Assembly (NCBI GenBank): GCA_003415625.1 | Contig: PYIU01000002.1 | Coordinates: forward strand, 6,820,001 to 6,884,000 | Length of the DNA: 64,000 bases | Origin: Aquanectria penicillioides | Taxonomy: Eukaryota > Ascomycota > Sordariomycetes > Hypocreales > Nectriaceae | Reading direction: 5' to 3' | Part shown: positions 33,227 through 46,961 of the stretch, one piece after another | Numbering within the stretch: position 1 is the first letter of the stretch | Layout: every line of letters begins with the position of its first letter | Notes under the pieces: generated by a model | Database searches by the model: none | What the model saw: the letters and a program-made list of their open reading frames with translations, nothing else | What the model was told of the DNA's origin: nothing | Translations under genes and position numbers: made by a program

Positions 33227-35267
33227 GGTTTATGCGCATGGAGTCGCCATCTACCAGCGCCATGGAGCGAGGCAGAACAAAAATGGCCAATTCACGCTGT
33301 GGCGAGCATATCATGGCACGGTATCAATTCGCGAGCTTAGACTGGGTCCAAAGGAACGCGTCGCGCAGTCACGTGGGACCCTTTCTCTTTGTCTCATGCG
33401 GTTCGTTGGAGTGGCTCAAGGCAAAGTGGCTGTGCAGGCCCAGCAACGAGCTGGCAATTACCACAACTGTTGGCTAGGCTAGCTAAGGGCAAACGGACAG
33501 TCTACCTAGCTGTGGCGCAGCTGGTGTGTGTGGGCCTGCCCTCTAATTTTCGCATTTTTTTTTTCCCAAGCATGTGAAAGGAACCAGTGCGTCATCGATA
33601 GAAGCGTTATCAAAGAACCTTGATTTGGTTCCCGGGAGTGTGGGGATGTCTAATGTTCGTCCGCATCACTGAAGAAGAAGATATGGAAACCCTCATGTCT
33701 TTATCGTCCTCCACCGCCCTCAACACAATTCTCGGAGCCCACAAGAAACACATCCGATGTAAGAGTAGGGCCAGATCATTGTGGAGACGTGTCGCCTGGG
33801 GCCTTTGCGAGGTGCCGGCTTCCGCGGATTTGGCAAATTATCCGCTTGGCTTGGCGTTTTCGTGCCAGCAAACCGGAGATGGGTGACGGCCCGACAGGCA
33901 ATGGGTGAGCATGGACATGCGACGTCACTGAGATGGAAGTCCTGATTTAGCGGAGAAGTGGCACGGGACAGCGGGACTGTGGGAGGTGGCATTTCGATGG
34001 AATGTGACGACGAAGCATGGGTAGGTAGTTTTGCATGAAACGCCAAAGTAAACAACCCAAGTCAAGCTAAAGTTGATGGAAAGAGACTGGGGAAAGTCTG
34101 GATACTCACAGGTGCCAAGAACCACGAATATGGATTTTATTGCTTCGCTGTCTCGCTCCTGTCAACCATCTCGGCTCGTATGAAGATCTCTCTCAACAGA
34201 TCTGGTCGCTTTCGCTTCGGTTCCACCTGGGGCGGGGCCTGCGTCTGGGCAAAGCGACAGCCCAACGGCGACGGGGTATTTGACTTGTCCGAGTCCCACT
34301 CGCAATCAGCCCCTGCGTCCATGTGCTTGTCCCTCCAGGGCAAGGTATAATAGATCCATGGCTCAGCACGTATTTCGTGCGTATGGCGTACGTGGCGATT
34401 GAACCGTAGCTGTAGATGCCATGTGTATTCACATCTGATGGCCGCTCTCAAGGGATTTAGAACTGAGTGGAAGAAGAACAAAAAGACTGGGTGATCGATG
34501 TTCAACTGCCGATCCTGAAGACACTTATTCGCTCAGGCTTGAGGGGAGGAACAGCTTTGATTGGCAGTTGCTGAAACAACCCCGAAGGCGCTCTCAAATA
34601 CTCCCCTGTATCTTGGCTGCCTCCAGCGGCTTCCAGGGCCAACCTCCAGTGCGAGACCCCTCGCACTCTCAAGCCACAGCCGGCAGTCCCGTATTCTGCG
34701 CGCTGGAAAACTCCGCTCCGCCAGGGCACGTTTAGGTACTGCTAGCCCATTTTTAGGCTGCTTCAGCCAAGCGCAAGCGTCAGCACCAGCATGAGCGTCA
34801 GCGCAAAATCCGCTACCGCCCACATTGGGAAATGGTAAGTGGGAATCCTCCAGCTTTTCTCATCGTCACCAAACTTCAACCCCGACAAACCCGTCACCTC
34901 CTCCAAGCCCGACAACTGCTCGTGGCTCTCTCGCGGACCTCAGCCACCACTTCCGCATCAGCCGCATCGACGGACGACGACGACGACGCAGCGTTCACTC
35001 TCGGGACCTCGCTCATCTCACCTGCCCCCGGTTGCACCCTCCCAATTCCCATTCTCCCTAATAATCTTCCGACGCTGCCGCAGTCGCGCGACCACCTTTG
35101 ACGACGCCAGCAATCGACGTCGCTCCCTCATACGATCAGCATCCGGCGGCACCGCGCGATTTCAATCGAGTCGAGTCGCTAAAAGCTCCACGGCGTCTTG
35201 AAAACCCGCAGGATCCGACCGGTCCTTTCTCCCACCACAGCCCACACTCCACCACCACACCTTCGCC
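33227..35267. other. Divergent promoter region of uvsD and the CDP-DAG synthase gene
   Basis: About 2 kb shared by two divergent genes. No gene is supported. The right third (34830-35260) is C-rich and purine-poor, typical of a long fungal 5' leader before the ATG at 35268. Confidence 0.6.
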
Positions 35268-36931
35268 ATGGCCCGATCAAAGAGGGGGGTTAGGTTCCCC
35301 AACCGCAACAGCACCAGCCAGAACGGCTCCGATGGACGACGATCCAGCTTCAGCGACCTGAGTGAGGACGGCCAGTCCCCCACCAAGGCCAAGGCTCAGG
35401 CTGCTCTTGCGACTGTCAATGAGGTACGTGCCTCACCGAGCTTGTGTTAGGATGACGTCCTCAAAACACCAACCCGCTTAGAACCACCTCGTCCTCCCAC
35501 GAAACCATGCTAACTTGGAGTGTCTTTGTCGCCATGCAGAAGCCCTCAAGTGTTGACGAGAAGCAAGCCGAGTATGAGAAGAAGAAGGCCAACTTCATCA
35601 CCCGTACCTTCTGGACCTTCGTCATGTTCGGTTTGTTCTTCTCCGCCCTCTTCATGGGCCACATCTACATCATCTGCATCATCACTGCCGTCCAGATCAT
35701 CTCCTTCAAAGAGGTCATCGCTATTGCCAACGTCCCCAGCCGCGCCCGCTCTCTGCGATCTACCAAGAGCCTCAACTGGTATTGGCTTGCGACCACCATG
35801 TATTTCCTTTACGGCGAGACCGTCATCTACTACTTCAAGCACATTGTCCTTGTCGACAAAGTTCTCCTGCCTCTAGCGACCCACCACCGCTTCATCAGCT
35901 TTATTCTTTATGTCTTTGGTGCGTTTCCCCAAGGCCTTCATGACGCCGCTCAACGGTACTAACCAACAGTATAGGCTTCGTTTGCTTTGTCGCTTCTCTC
36001 CAGGCTGGAAACTACAAGTTCCAGTTCACCAACTTCGCCTGGACCCACATGGCTCTCTACCTGATTGTCGTCCAGGCTCACTTTATCATGAACAACGTCT
36101 TCGAGGGCATGATTTGGTTCTTCCTTCCCGCCGCTCTTGTCATTACTAATGACATCTTCGCCTACATCTGCGGTATTGCCTTTGGCCGAACCCAGCTCAT
36201 CAAGCTCTCTCCCAAGAAGACCGTCGAAGGCTTCATTGGCGCCTGGATCATGACCATTGTCTTTGGCATGCTTCTGGTCAACATCATGATGCGATCCAAG
36301 TACTTCATCTGCCCTGTCAACGTATGTCTTTCCCCTACTTCCCGGCTGCGCACATCACAGCTTCTAACTGCATCTAGGACCTCGGTGCCAACATCTTCAC
36401 TGGCCTTGTGTGCGACCCTAACCCCGTCTTCCTTCCGAAAACCTATCACCTCCCCGAGTTCTTCTTCCTTCCCCAGAAGACCAACTTCTCCGTTACCTTC
36501 GCTCCTATGCAGCTCCACGCCCTCAACCTCGCTTCTTTCGCTTCTCTCATCGCCCCCTTCGGTGGTTTCTTTGCCTCTGGCCTTAAGCGTACCTTCAAGA
36601 TCAAGGACTTTGGTGATTCTATCCCCGGCCATGGTGGTATCACCGACCGCATGGACTGCCAGTTTATCATGGGTTTCTTCGCGTACATGTATTACCACAC
36701 TTTTATCGCCATCCACAAGGTCAACCTCGGCACTGTTCTCGAGACCGCCATCACCAGCTTGACCCCTGAGGAGCAGATCGAGCTCGTCAAACACATGAGC
36801 CACTATCTTGCCAACCAGAGCATCATGCCTGAGGACGTAAGTTATCCACCGCAGCTACGGTTAATACCACTTGCTAACGATATCTCTAGTTTGTCCAATG
36901 TGTTGACAAGTTCCTGCCGTTGAGGCGGTGA
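35268..36931 (+). CDS. CDS1: Phosphatidate cytidylyltransferase (CDP-diacylglycerol synthase)
   Basis: This enzyme makes CDP-diacylglycerol from phosphatidate and CTP in the ER, the precursor of phosphatidylinositol, phosphatidylserine and cardiolipin. Five exons: 35268-35423, 35540-35918, 35975-36321, 36378-36836 and 36890-36931, giving 460 residues. Introns are 116, 56, 56 and 53 nt with good branch sites (ACTAACC, GCTAACG). The N-terminus is cytosolic and basic/Ser-rich. Multiple membrane helices follow (WTFVMFGLFFSALFMGHIYI; MALYLIVVQAHFIM; FFLPAALVITNDIFAYICG). The family signature near the C-terminus is SGLKRTFKIKDF, then PGHGGITDRMD, with the catalytic Asp residues. Length and order are complete and undamaged, which makes it a useful intact control in this window. 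Confidence 0.97.
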
Positions 36932-37714
36932 GACCTTCTCTTCAACGACTAGAGCAGTTTTTTCACATGTTTATTAATAAATGATCGGGCAAAAACAACT
37001 CTTCTCCTGCCTTGATTCATATCCTCGGCGTTTTCATTGTATGTTCTATTTGATCTTGGCGAGGCCGATGGTTTAATGGCGAAGACTTTTGCCGGGCATC
37101 GGCGTGACTTGGTGGATGAAATGTAGACTCGGACAGCCAATGATGGGGCATTTGGCATCTTGGTCAAATGCAGCGACGACTTTTTATCAAGCAGGGATGG
37201 ATGTCTTCCTTCGGGACAAGAGATGTATAACGAGGGTTTTGTGTCCCGATTTCGGGCCAGATCGTCCATGGCCCGATGGAGAAACACTAAAAAATTAAAG
37301 ACGCATGAGAAGTCTCAATCCGATCCAGAATCTCATGATTACTTTCCGTGTTCTTAACATGTGTGATGATGTGCTTGTGTAAGTGTACTGTAGTACTTGC
37401 AGCCCCTCACCTGCGTAACTTCGGCTCGGTGAAAACAGCCACATCTGTCGGTCCCATCACCGTCGTCGCATCACGATCGAGCACCATATTCATCGATACT
37501 GCGGAGGAGGGGGCAGTCGAAGTTTGTGTAAGTATCATACTCAAGTATTTAATCGAAAGTGTCAACGAAGACGCCATAGCCTCTAGAGATTCATCCTTTG
37601 TCCCAAGTCTATCCAGCTGTTGTTCACTAGTTCCCATAAAAACAAAATCGAAATAGTATCCCATGTTCGTCCATTGGGTCATTCTACCTCCTACATCGTG
37701 TCTCACTCGGCAAC
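36932..37714. other. Convergent intergenic region
   Basis: Spacer between the CDP-DAG synthase and amidase stop codons. It should hold both 3' UTRs. No supported gene or repeat. Confidence 0.6.
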
Positions 37715-39265
37715 TCAGTACCGGATCTGACGCTTCCACCCGCCCTCGGTCTCGAAAATCTCACCAATCGCCTTGCCCACTGTGAGAAGGTGGCGATCGC
37801 GGTATCGCGGGGCCACCAGAGACACGCCGATGGGCATCCCGTTGGCCCCCTCGAATCCCGGGACGTTCAAGACAGGGTTGTGCAGTGCCTGTGAATCCAT
37901 CCGTTAGCTCGCGATTCTGCTACAGCTCACAACTCGTTTTGTCCCGACTTCCGGAGAGCACGCATGAAGAAAATGAGATTCATCACTCACCGTCCACATG
38001 CTGCAGAAGACGTGGCTTCCTGTGCTTTTGAGGCCCAACGGTGCCTCATCCGGAACACTCGGTGTGATGATGGCCGCATACCGTCCGGCAATCTCATCCA
38101 TTCGCGGCCGCAGCGCAGAGATGCCGTCAAACGCTGCGAGCTGCATCTTGCGGGTGAACTGGTCAACGTTCTCAACGTGTTCGGCGATGAGGTCGTGGAT
38201 CTGGTTCTTGTCGACGCGGTACTCGGGCAGAAAAGCAGTGCGACCCTCGCTATATAGAACGATGTGATGCCACTCCTCGAGTCGGGCGAATTCAGGGCCG
38301 AGGTCGATCTCTTCCACAATGGCGCCGTGGGCTTCGAGGAGGGTGGCTGCTCGGGACATGGCGGCCTCTGTCCCCTCACCAGCCTGGTCCCAGACACTGG
38401 TCTTGCAGATGGCGAAGCGGGCGCCTTCGATGCCGTCAAACACATCAACGTCCTCCTCGTCATCCTCGAACGCGAAGACGTCGGCGAGCAGCATGAGGTC
38501 GTCCACGCAACGGGCGTAGAGGCCAAGGGTGTCGAGGGTCAGGGCGTAAATCTTCTGGCCCTCGCGGGAGATGGCATTCCAGGTGGGCTTGAAGCCGTAG
38601 ATGCCGTTAAAAGATGCCGGGCGGATAGTGGATCCGCCGGTCTGCGTGCCGAGAGCGATAGGAGTCTGGAAATCGCCAACAGCGGCGCCAGAGCCGGCCG
38701 ATGAACCACCGGGGGTTCGGGCCGGGTCGTGGGGGTTGCGGGTCTTGGGCCCGATATGGATGGCGGCGAATTCCGTCGTCGTCGTCTTGCCTGGGGTGAT
38801 GTTAGGGATCCCGAGAGGAGGATTTCAGGGCATCAGGGTAATTAAATTACCAAAGATCAGAGCACCGGCCTGGCGAAGGATTCGGACAGAAGCGGCATCG
38901 ACTTTGGGGAAGCTTCCCTCATACAAAGGTGAGTTGTGCTGAGTAGGCATGTCTATTCGCGAGTTAGGAGAAGTCGGAACCAAGATCACACCATACATAC
39001 CCTCCGTATAAATAACGTCTTTGACTGCAATAGGAAGGCCATGGAGTGGGCCTCTCTTCTCTCGAGGAACCTGGTCGAGGCTTCGGGCCTGGTCGATGAT
39101 CAACTTCACATCGAGATAAACCCACGCTCGAACAGCATCGTTGCGTTGGCGGATTCGTTCAAGTAGCGACAAGGCATAGGCTTCAACAGTGAGTTCGCCG
39201 GAGCGAATCTGGGCAAGGGCCTCGGATGCTGTGAGGCGCCAAGGCTCCATGATTTCCGCAGGCAT
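37715..39265 (-). CDS. Amidase signature family hydrolase
   Basis: It hydrolyses a carboxylic amide through a Ser-cisSer-Lys triad; the substrate is unknown. Four exons on the minus strand: 39265-39001, 38952-38851, 38790-37991 and 37888-37715, about 446 residues. Introns are 48, 60 and 102 nt (the last two with CTAAC branches). Splicing restores VIYTEDMPTQHNSP, LIFGKTTTTEFA and SMWTALHNPVLNVPG, all standard amidase text. Visible catalytic elements are Lys82 in VKDVIYT, the Gly/Ser-rich GGSSAGSGAAVG and the nucleophile region GTQTGGSTIRPASFNG. It is a little shorter than many fungal amidases (often over 500 residues) but no core element is missing. It is probably cytosolic, as there is no signal peptide. 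Confidence 0.93.
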
Positions 39266-42200
39266 GAGTATTGTGATTGTGGATGGGAGGCGGTTGTCTT
39301 CTGAAGACCCGAGTTTATTGATGTGGAGATGCACTGTTGATTGAATTGCTGATGAGCTCAAGGGGGAACGAGTTTACGGGGAGCGACGGTTTATGGGGTT
39401 TAAGTACTTGGATCTCGTTCCTCCCAAAGTAACATTTGATCTTGACCTTCAGTAGCAGTGCTGCTGTGATCTCTGTACTTGCAACGCATTGACTGTTGCC
39501 CAATGCGCTCTGCAAGACTTCGGTAGCAAGTTGTGCGACACAGAAAAGGGCGTCAAAGAATAAGGTTCACAGATAACAAGAGGTTGAGGGCGCTGGTGAC
39601 TATCTCGGTGACTGTAGTAAATGACAAGGTGGGACGGGTGTTGGCGCTAAACACGCGGATGGTGATCAATTCACTCGAAACAAAAGTCGTTGGATCGGTC
39701 TCAGAGGCGCTTTGAAGCATCTAAAGAAGAAAGAAGAGTCACACGACGGGGTGGGAGGGTCAGTTGAGAGATATGGCAATCAACGTGGTCTCGGTGCTTG
39801 GGTGTGTGCGTGATGTCGTAACCCGTCCTCCGGACCGGAGCGCCATATCCTGCGGGAGTACGGCCCAATGAGGGCAAGCAAACAGGCCAAATGCACGTCT
39901 CCAGGGGTCTACACGTGCCGATTCAGGCTCTGAGACGTTGGGCTGGGTTAATGGAAGTCCAATGGAGGGTTCGTGGCCGGGTGTGAGACGGAGGTGGACA
40001 TGGCGCGGATCTGCGGTGCTGTGAGTAGGGCGCAAGACATGGGACGAGACATGTAACCGGACGGGGGGCTGCTCAGGATCACGGCTTGGAGAAATACATG
40101 GGCAAGGGAGCAAATGAACGATGACAGCCGAAGAGACAGGGTCTGGCTGGCTTGGCTTGAACGAGGCGAGCGCGGGACCAGAACCTTGCGTGCCAGCGGG
40201 CTCGGTGAATCAGCTCCGAGCAGGCCCGGTGCAGGAGGTTGCGTATGCGTTGCAGTTGCAGCGGTGGAGGACGAGCCAGATGCCGACGGCCTCGAGCCGG
40301 TTGCAGCGGTTAGTCGTTGCTGACCTGCCCGAGTGGGAACCGGGTTGGGGTCTCTGGGGATGAGGCGTAGCGGATGTTACCCGGTGTTAGGGCGTCACTT
40401 AAGTATGTGATATCTTACGGGCCGTCCGCCTTCGATTCTGGGCTAGGCCGCCCCGTCCCCAGGATGTGAAGGTCTGGGCATGAAGATCCGTGGAAGTGAT
40501 ACAACGTCGTGGCACTCGTCACGGCAGCCGGAGAACATCCCAAAGAAGCCAGGAGAGGAGAACAGACCGGGGAGGCCCAGCAAGCCGTCCAAGTGAAGAC
40601 GAGCTGGAGGGGGGACGAATGCATGGTTGGTTGGATGCGGCTGATCCAGGTTTGATGCAGGAAGCAAACGTCACGGGATGCAGCGGGCGCTTTACTGCGT
40701 TCAGCTCGCGTTGCCAACTACTTTGACCGGCTAGCCGTTGAAGATATAGCTACTTGGCGAGTCCTTGGCTAGTGTTGATGGGCGCCTCACCCTTCCGCAG
40801 CTTGTTGGTTGGTTGTTTCTGCTGTTGGTCATCCCCTCGGGGGGACAGCACATCGCCCGGGAACCTGGGACGTGGATCATGGTGAGGACAGGGGTTTGCA
40901 TTATACTACCGGTAGTCCGTATGCCGGGGCTGCTTTCCGAGAGGGAGTAGTGCCCGTCGAGCGAGTGAAGCTGCTCGACGGTATGCAAATAGTTGGGGAT
41001 ATCCCTGTGTGGTGTGTGGTTGACGCAACATCCACTTGCTCACCCTCGTCTAAGAAAAGGCGTTGACAGATGCCAACATGAGTCTGTGGACCGCAAAACA
41101 GTGACACAACTCCTTGTTCCCCTTTCTCTTTTCTTTTTTTTCAATCCTTCAGCCTACCATCTCGATACATATTTCTTTTTTCCTCAACTCCCCCGCTTTG
41201 CCCCTTTGGAAACAAACGTCAGTGTGACGCCATGATCCAATGGTTCGGCCGTTCCTCGTTACTACCCTACAGCCTCGCCTCATATTGTGGAATTACATGT
41301 CTCTATCATCAACACCCATGCCTCGTCTTTGAGACTTTGACTCTCCCCAACTGAACAGGGAACATCGCTGTAAGGTGTTTCAAGACGGATGGGGGTATAT
41401 GCCAGTCTGTGACTTTCCCATCCAACTGCCGTTGGAGAAGAGGCACCGGGGATCCATCCACAGAGTTCCTGTCCACAGCCACGGGGGCCGTGATCTTCCA
41501 CCATCCCAGCCTTTACATGCAAAGTGATGAGATGGGCGCCGGGACGGACTTCCGCCTCCCTGTCTTGAGCCGTGACTCGTTGCAAGCGGCTACTATAGCA
41601 TCGTCGTGCCGGTGTAGCGTTCTGACGGGAAGTTTACGCGAGAAGTAGCAGAAGTCGGTGTAGGTAGAGGACGCAATTACTAATGCTATTTTATCGAGGG
41701 ACATGCAAGGAGATTAAACTAGGCTACGACGACTGGTAACCGCTGTCCATTCAGAACCCAATGGATGGCTCTCTGCCCAGCCACCAGAGCCACGGGTGTT
41801 TCACTTTGTAGCCTCCCATGCAAGTACTCTACGTACAACGCCATGACGATGAATGTTTCGCGGCACGGGATTCACATTACGGCATCTCCGAGAAAGCCAC
41901 TTACCACCTCGATGAGCTGGGAAAACAGAAAGTTAAAAACAAAAATACCTCCTTGGCTGGTGCGAGTTGCTACGTCCTCTGCGCATGGCATTCCACGATG
42001 CTACAAAACGCGTGCCCTCTGTTGACGAACGGACCCCTTGTTGTTTGAGCCACGCAACTCTTAGATCTTGATTCTCCAATGGCATCTGCGCTAAAGTAAC
42101 GTATCCATTATAGGAGGTTTAGTTCAAATCCGCGTGATCAGACGTGTCAATTTACCAGATAGCCATGAGATATCATCGGGACATGGGGCGATCCGAAGCA

Positions 42201-45200
42201 TGTATCACGATTTGAGAATGTGTTTGTATTTTCTAGGTGCCCACGGGGGATCAAATCACACATTCCGAGTCGAAGCTATGCCTTGTGAACCTTGAGGTTA
42301 TCCTGGCTGTTGGTATGGAATGGGTTTTCAACTGTCCCAGCGACTCGTCTGATCTCGAGCCGTCGGATCTTAGAAATGCCCCGAAATAGTCTGCAACATT
42401 TTTTGAGTCTGATTTGGGACAGCGGCAGAGAATAATCGTAAGATGAGAGAAGTACCGCAGAGCCACATCAGCTCCGAGAGCAAGCTGCACTGGCAAGACT
42501 ATCGCGGCTCCGGTTGTCACTCGACTGATTCCTCATCTATCAACTGAAGAATGGCGATGCAAACTAGTAACGTAACCGAGATGACTGGAGCTGCTTCACT
42601 TGACCCAATACTATGGTCTTGGGAAACGCGGATCCGTGGGTTCGAATGAGGCACAGCACAGACTTTACGCAAGGAGTACCGGTAATTTCATCGCCGGTTT
42701 CGCACAAGAGGCGAGAATGCACTAAATTTAATGCACAACGTGATTTTTTTCAAGAATAACTGTCACCACTCCGCCATCGCCGTGGGAAGAGGACGATCGG
42801 ATCCGCCCGAAGTAAGAGCAACCTAAGACGTAATAAGGGGCAAACTGATGGATGAGGATGAGTTACGGATGGATCGCCCCCCGGGACGATCACGCTTCGT
42901 GCCGGCGACAGAGAACGTCCAGTGTAAGACATCTTCAACAAGGGCCCATGATGAGGGTTCTACTCCATCCAAGTTTTCAACGGCCTTGGAACTCTCGACC
43001 GGGTGCCTGGAATCCTCAGAATCCCCAGTGCAGGCAAGACTGTTGTAAGTGTGCCCCATGTACCATGTACCGAGCAGAGAAGGTCAAACACCTGGGAGCT
43101 AAGACATCGAATACGGGGATCCTGGAAGTCACCCTAGTAACTGGAGCCTTCGGCACCGAAGTCACCTTGGTAGGACGAGGGACAAGGGTTGGAGAAAATT
43201 TCCGGATCATCAAGGCAACTGCTGACGACTCACTGTTGTGCGCTTTGTGTAAATTTATGCGACATCTGGATTGGAATCAGGAGATAATGAATCTTCATAA
43301 AGTCCTACGTGCCGAGAGTGGTTAGATGAAAGCTAATCAAACGGCAGATGATGGCTGGACAGCACCTCCAATGATTGGAGGACGGCCTTCCTCATGACGA
43401 GTAACACGACGCTGATCCCCAAGCATTGCATTGGTTATAAAGCGTACCTAATCTTTATCTATTCAGAAAAAATCAACCAATACCAATTGGAGCCTCGGAA
43501 TGTTTCGAAATCCTTCGGGTAGCCCACCTGTCACGCCCGCATAAGCCTGCCTGCCAAAATCCCGGGGGTCATGTGTGCCCGGTTGCACACAGCCCACCAA
43601 GTAGTTTTCTCTAGAAACAATATTTAGGTCTTTTAATGCCTGCAACACCAAGATTCCTTGTCTCGATGAGGTACTGATCTTCCCTATTGCGGGCCATCAG
43701 GGACTCTCCCGCCGGGACTAGAGAGGTCAAGGGGGGCTGGTCGCCGGCTCTTTATGCGAGCCTCTGGGCAGTCCTGGTCTCGCCCACCACTCTGATCAAG
43801 GGTCAAGGGTGGTAAGTGTATCAGACCATCGATGATTGAAGGGATTTGCTGACACAGGGCATGATGTCATCGTATTGTAGCGACTAGCTGCCCCTCAACC
43901 CGAGTTCTTCCTTGTTAGGCCACGTCGGGATGGCTCTGTTCTCCGGTTGAACTCCGAGAACTCGACAGTTATGGACCGAGCTGGTGAGGTATTTCGAGGC
44001 TGTGCCAACCTGATGGTTAACTGGCCCGGTTGATACCTTAACGAGGCAGTTGGCCCCGAAGACGTGCGTCCGAAACTCCGCCGAGTTGGATTGCGACCCT
44101 GGAAGTATCTGAGCAAATTTTGCCATGTGCAGGACTCCTCTAATGCTGTTGGTGGACATCAATCCCCATTAAAACTGACTATCGTGCATTGGGCTTCCAT
44201 TGCTGGCTGTCTTTCAGTCCAGTTGGAAACCTCGCCTTCCGAGCGTGTATGAGTTGACCAATATACCCTACCCTAACTCAATGTTTTGTTTTATTTCATA
44301 TGTTAATTTGAGGATATGTTCCTTGGAAACTGTTGATCATCCTGCAAGGGGATCTCTGCATGATCTGGAAGGTAGTTGTTGATCTTGGTGTCAGACTTAA
44401 GTTTAAAGTATACCTCAGAAATAGGGGTGTCTTTAAAAACAACTATGAATACATTGATGGTTTGCAAATTATCGGGTAGAAACAGTAGTTCTGTTTATTT
44501 TAACACCATACTTCATTCATAGTGGAGAGACTTGCGTCAATGCGTTATCGAGGAGACGATGTTTTACATGATCCTGGCTCGAAAGATTTCTACCAACTTT
44601 GACCAAGCCACGCAAGGATTGTAATATTATATCGGGCGACTGCGAAATCGAAATGTCATATTCAGAGGACAATGTTGTTCAAGAGCCGCCGGATTTTCGG
44701 CAAGCTCGGTCAGCTACACTGGAGAACCGTTGCTCTCATCATGTCTAAGACTTACTTTCTTTGTCGGCCGTGTCTCGTGTTGCAGCCTTCAGGAGGATTA
44801 TCATACATCGGTGACGTCTCAGCGAAATCGCTCTTAACGCGGCGTCTCCGGGACCAACGTGACATGTCTCTGTTAGCTGATGAGATCAGTAATTGGCCAT
44901 TGCCTGTGCGACATTGATGGATTGTTTATTGAGTCATAGATGGACAATAAGGCCGTAGGTTGAGTTATCTTCATTAAGTTCTCATCGGTAGCACAGTATT
45001 CCGCAGAGCTGAATGAACTAGGCGTGTTGCTTACCTTATCTTGCGTGAATCCATTTCATAGATATCAATGTAGTTAGCAAACAAGGCTCCTGAGAGTTGT
45101 CATTCTCGACATGAAACCATATTTTGGCGAGTGGCATGACCAAACCTTGTAGAGTCATTTTGGCAGATTAATCTTTTCAGGAGGGATTTCCATTCCATGG

Positions 45201-45607
45201 CGTGCTTACTGGAGGAAGGATGTCTCTTTGAATTACCCGGTAGCAGACCTGGTCTCAGATCTAAATTGGGCACTTGAAGGTGATATACTTGATATTACTG
45301 GCTACCTGTAATAATACAACGCAAACCACAAAACTCTCCATAATCTCCGATCTCAACTTGAAACTACAGAAGTTAATCTCTAAACGAGAGTATTGGTCGG
45401 TTCATGCAGTTGACAGCCCGCCTCGCTTGATCGGGTAAATTGGTAAGCCTTGTTGCGTGACTTGGTGTCGTGGCCAATTGGCGCGGGGTCGTCGTACCTC
45501 TCGATACGATATAAACCGAGATTCTTGAAGGCAGTCATTTACAATGCTGAAAACCCGACTGTAAATCCAGAACCTGAATTATAGAAAGATTTCATTGCGC
45601 AGAAATT
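39266..45607. other. 6.3-kb gene-free region
   Basis: No frame on either strand shows a recognisable domain. Open frames such as 42852-43325 lack conserved text. The left 2 kb is of average composition and the right end (44250-45600) becomes AT-rich. No tRNA, long repeat or transposon terminus was recognised; a tRNA-like TTCGAA at about 42633 has no acceptor stem. Confidence 0.5.
45510..45515 (+). promoter_or_regulatory. TATA box
   Basis: TATAAA lies 93 bp upstream of the ATG at 45608, well placed for the alpha/beta hydrolase gene. Confidence 0.55.
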
Positions 45608-46736
45608 ATGCTTTCCAGATCCACGGAGGTCTATGTCCATCAGGACATGCCCATCGAGTGCGACATCTACTCCGACACCGACTATCCTGATGATGCACCA
45701 GTCTTCCTCTACTTTCATCCCGGAGGACTAATAGACTGGGGTCGTGACTGTATTGCGCCGTGGCTAGTACAGGTATGCATACAGGGTCTCCAAGTCACGA
45801 CACAGGCTTACTGACGTGTGTTCTTCAATAGGCATGCTGGCAGAGAAAATGGCCGCTTATCAGCGCAGACTTTCGCCAAATGCCCCAAGTAAGTGCTACG
45901 GGACTTCTCGAGGACGTTGTTGCGGCGTATAATTTTGCTCGGGCATGGAACATGAAGGAGGCACGATTTCGTCGCGTCATACTTGGCGGTGCGAGTGGAG
46001 GTATCTATTTCCTTTCTGATATTTGAGATCTTGAAAACTTGAAGTTGACCGAGCCCAAGGCTTCTTCGCTGCTTCGGTGGTCACCCACCATCTTCACCCA
46101 CCACCTATTGCACTTTTCTCCATTCAAGGCATCGCTACTTTCAGACATCCATTCTTCGACTCTTCTTCACTGATTACGACAGAGATCATCTCAGATGAAG
46201 CCATGGCGCCGTTCATTGCTTTGCCAGTCACAATCGGCAAGACACCAACAGGGAGCCCTACGTCGTTTTGTGTCGACAGGCTTCTTCCAACCGGATCCAG
46301 GAACCTGGATTTTGAGCAGCCCGAAGAAGAGCCACGACTTAAGATCTACCGCGGACTCTTATATGAGTACTACATCTACAAAAATGCCTGGCTTGACCTA
46401 GTGGGCACCATCGACCCTGGCTACGAGTGGGCCAAGGATCCCGACAACAAAGCTCGTGTGGACAAATGGCCGCCAACAGTCATATTCCACGGAGACAAGG
46501 ACATCCATGTCCCGCTGGGAGTGAGTGAATTGATGCAACAGTGCTTAGGAGAGGACAAAGTGAAGGTGTTCGTGGCCCATGGACGGGAGCACCTGTTCGA
46601 GTTGATGACATACATCGAGGAAGACAAGCCGGGAATGGATACTGTCCGAGATGCGCTGAAGTGTTTGGACGAAATTGTTTCTACAACCAAGTATCCAGAC
46701 ACTTATCGCCTAGATGTATCGCGCCGAACTGGATAG
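45608..46736 (+). CDS. Alpha/beta hydrolase (esterase/lipase-like, fold-3 type)
   Basis: Three exons: 45608-45772, 45832-46000 and 46060-46736, 336 residues. Introns are 59 and 59 nt. The second acceptor is an AAG, chosen because it gives GASGGFFAASVV. The oxyanion-hole segment is YFHPGG (in place of HGGG), the nucleophile elbow is GGASGG and the acid is in HGDKDIHVPLG. The catalytic His lies in AHGREHLFE near the C-terminus, so all triad positions are present. No signal peptide, so it is probably cytosolic. Hydrolases of this group act on carboxyl esters or carbamate-like substrates; the true substrate is unknown. It converges with the methyltransferase gene, leaving only about 225 bp between stop codons. 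Confidence 0.9.
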
Positions 46737-46961
46737 AACGACCTCGGCCATGTTTTTGCCCATCGGTCACCATGTCATTGCGAGCTTGTGAATATAGAAA
46801 TGCAATCCTTATTCAATGTTAGTTCATGATTGTTGTGTAATGATAGAATCTGTTTCCAGCAGATCTTTAAAGAACATAAAATTCATCCCTCATGTTAAAC
46901 ATAAATCTCCTTTTGCTCCCAACCTGGATATGTGCATTCGGTATTGGTCCTTGCCAACCAC

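Noticed and set aside
42620..42650. tRNA-like TTCGAA loop
   Set aside because: No matching acceptor, D or anticodon arms could be paired around it.
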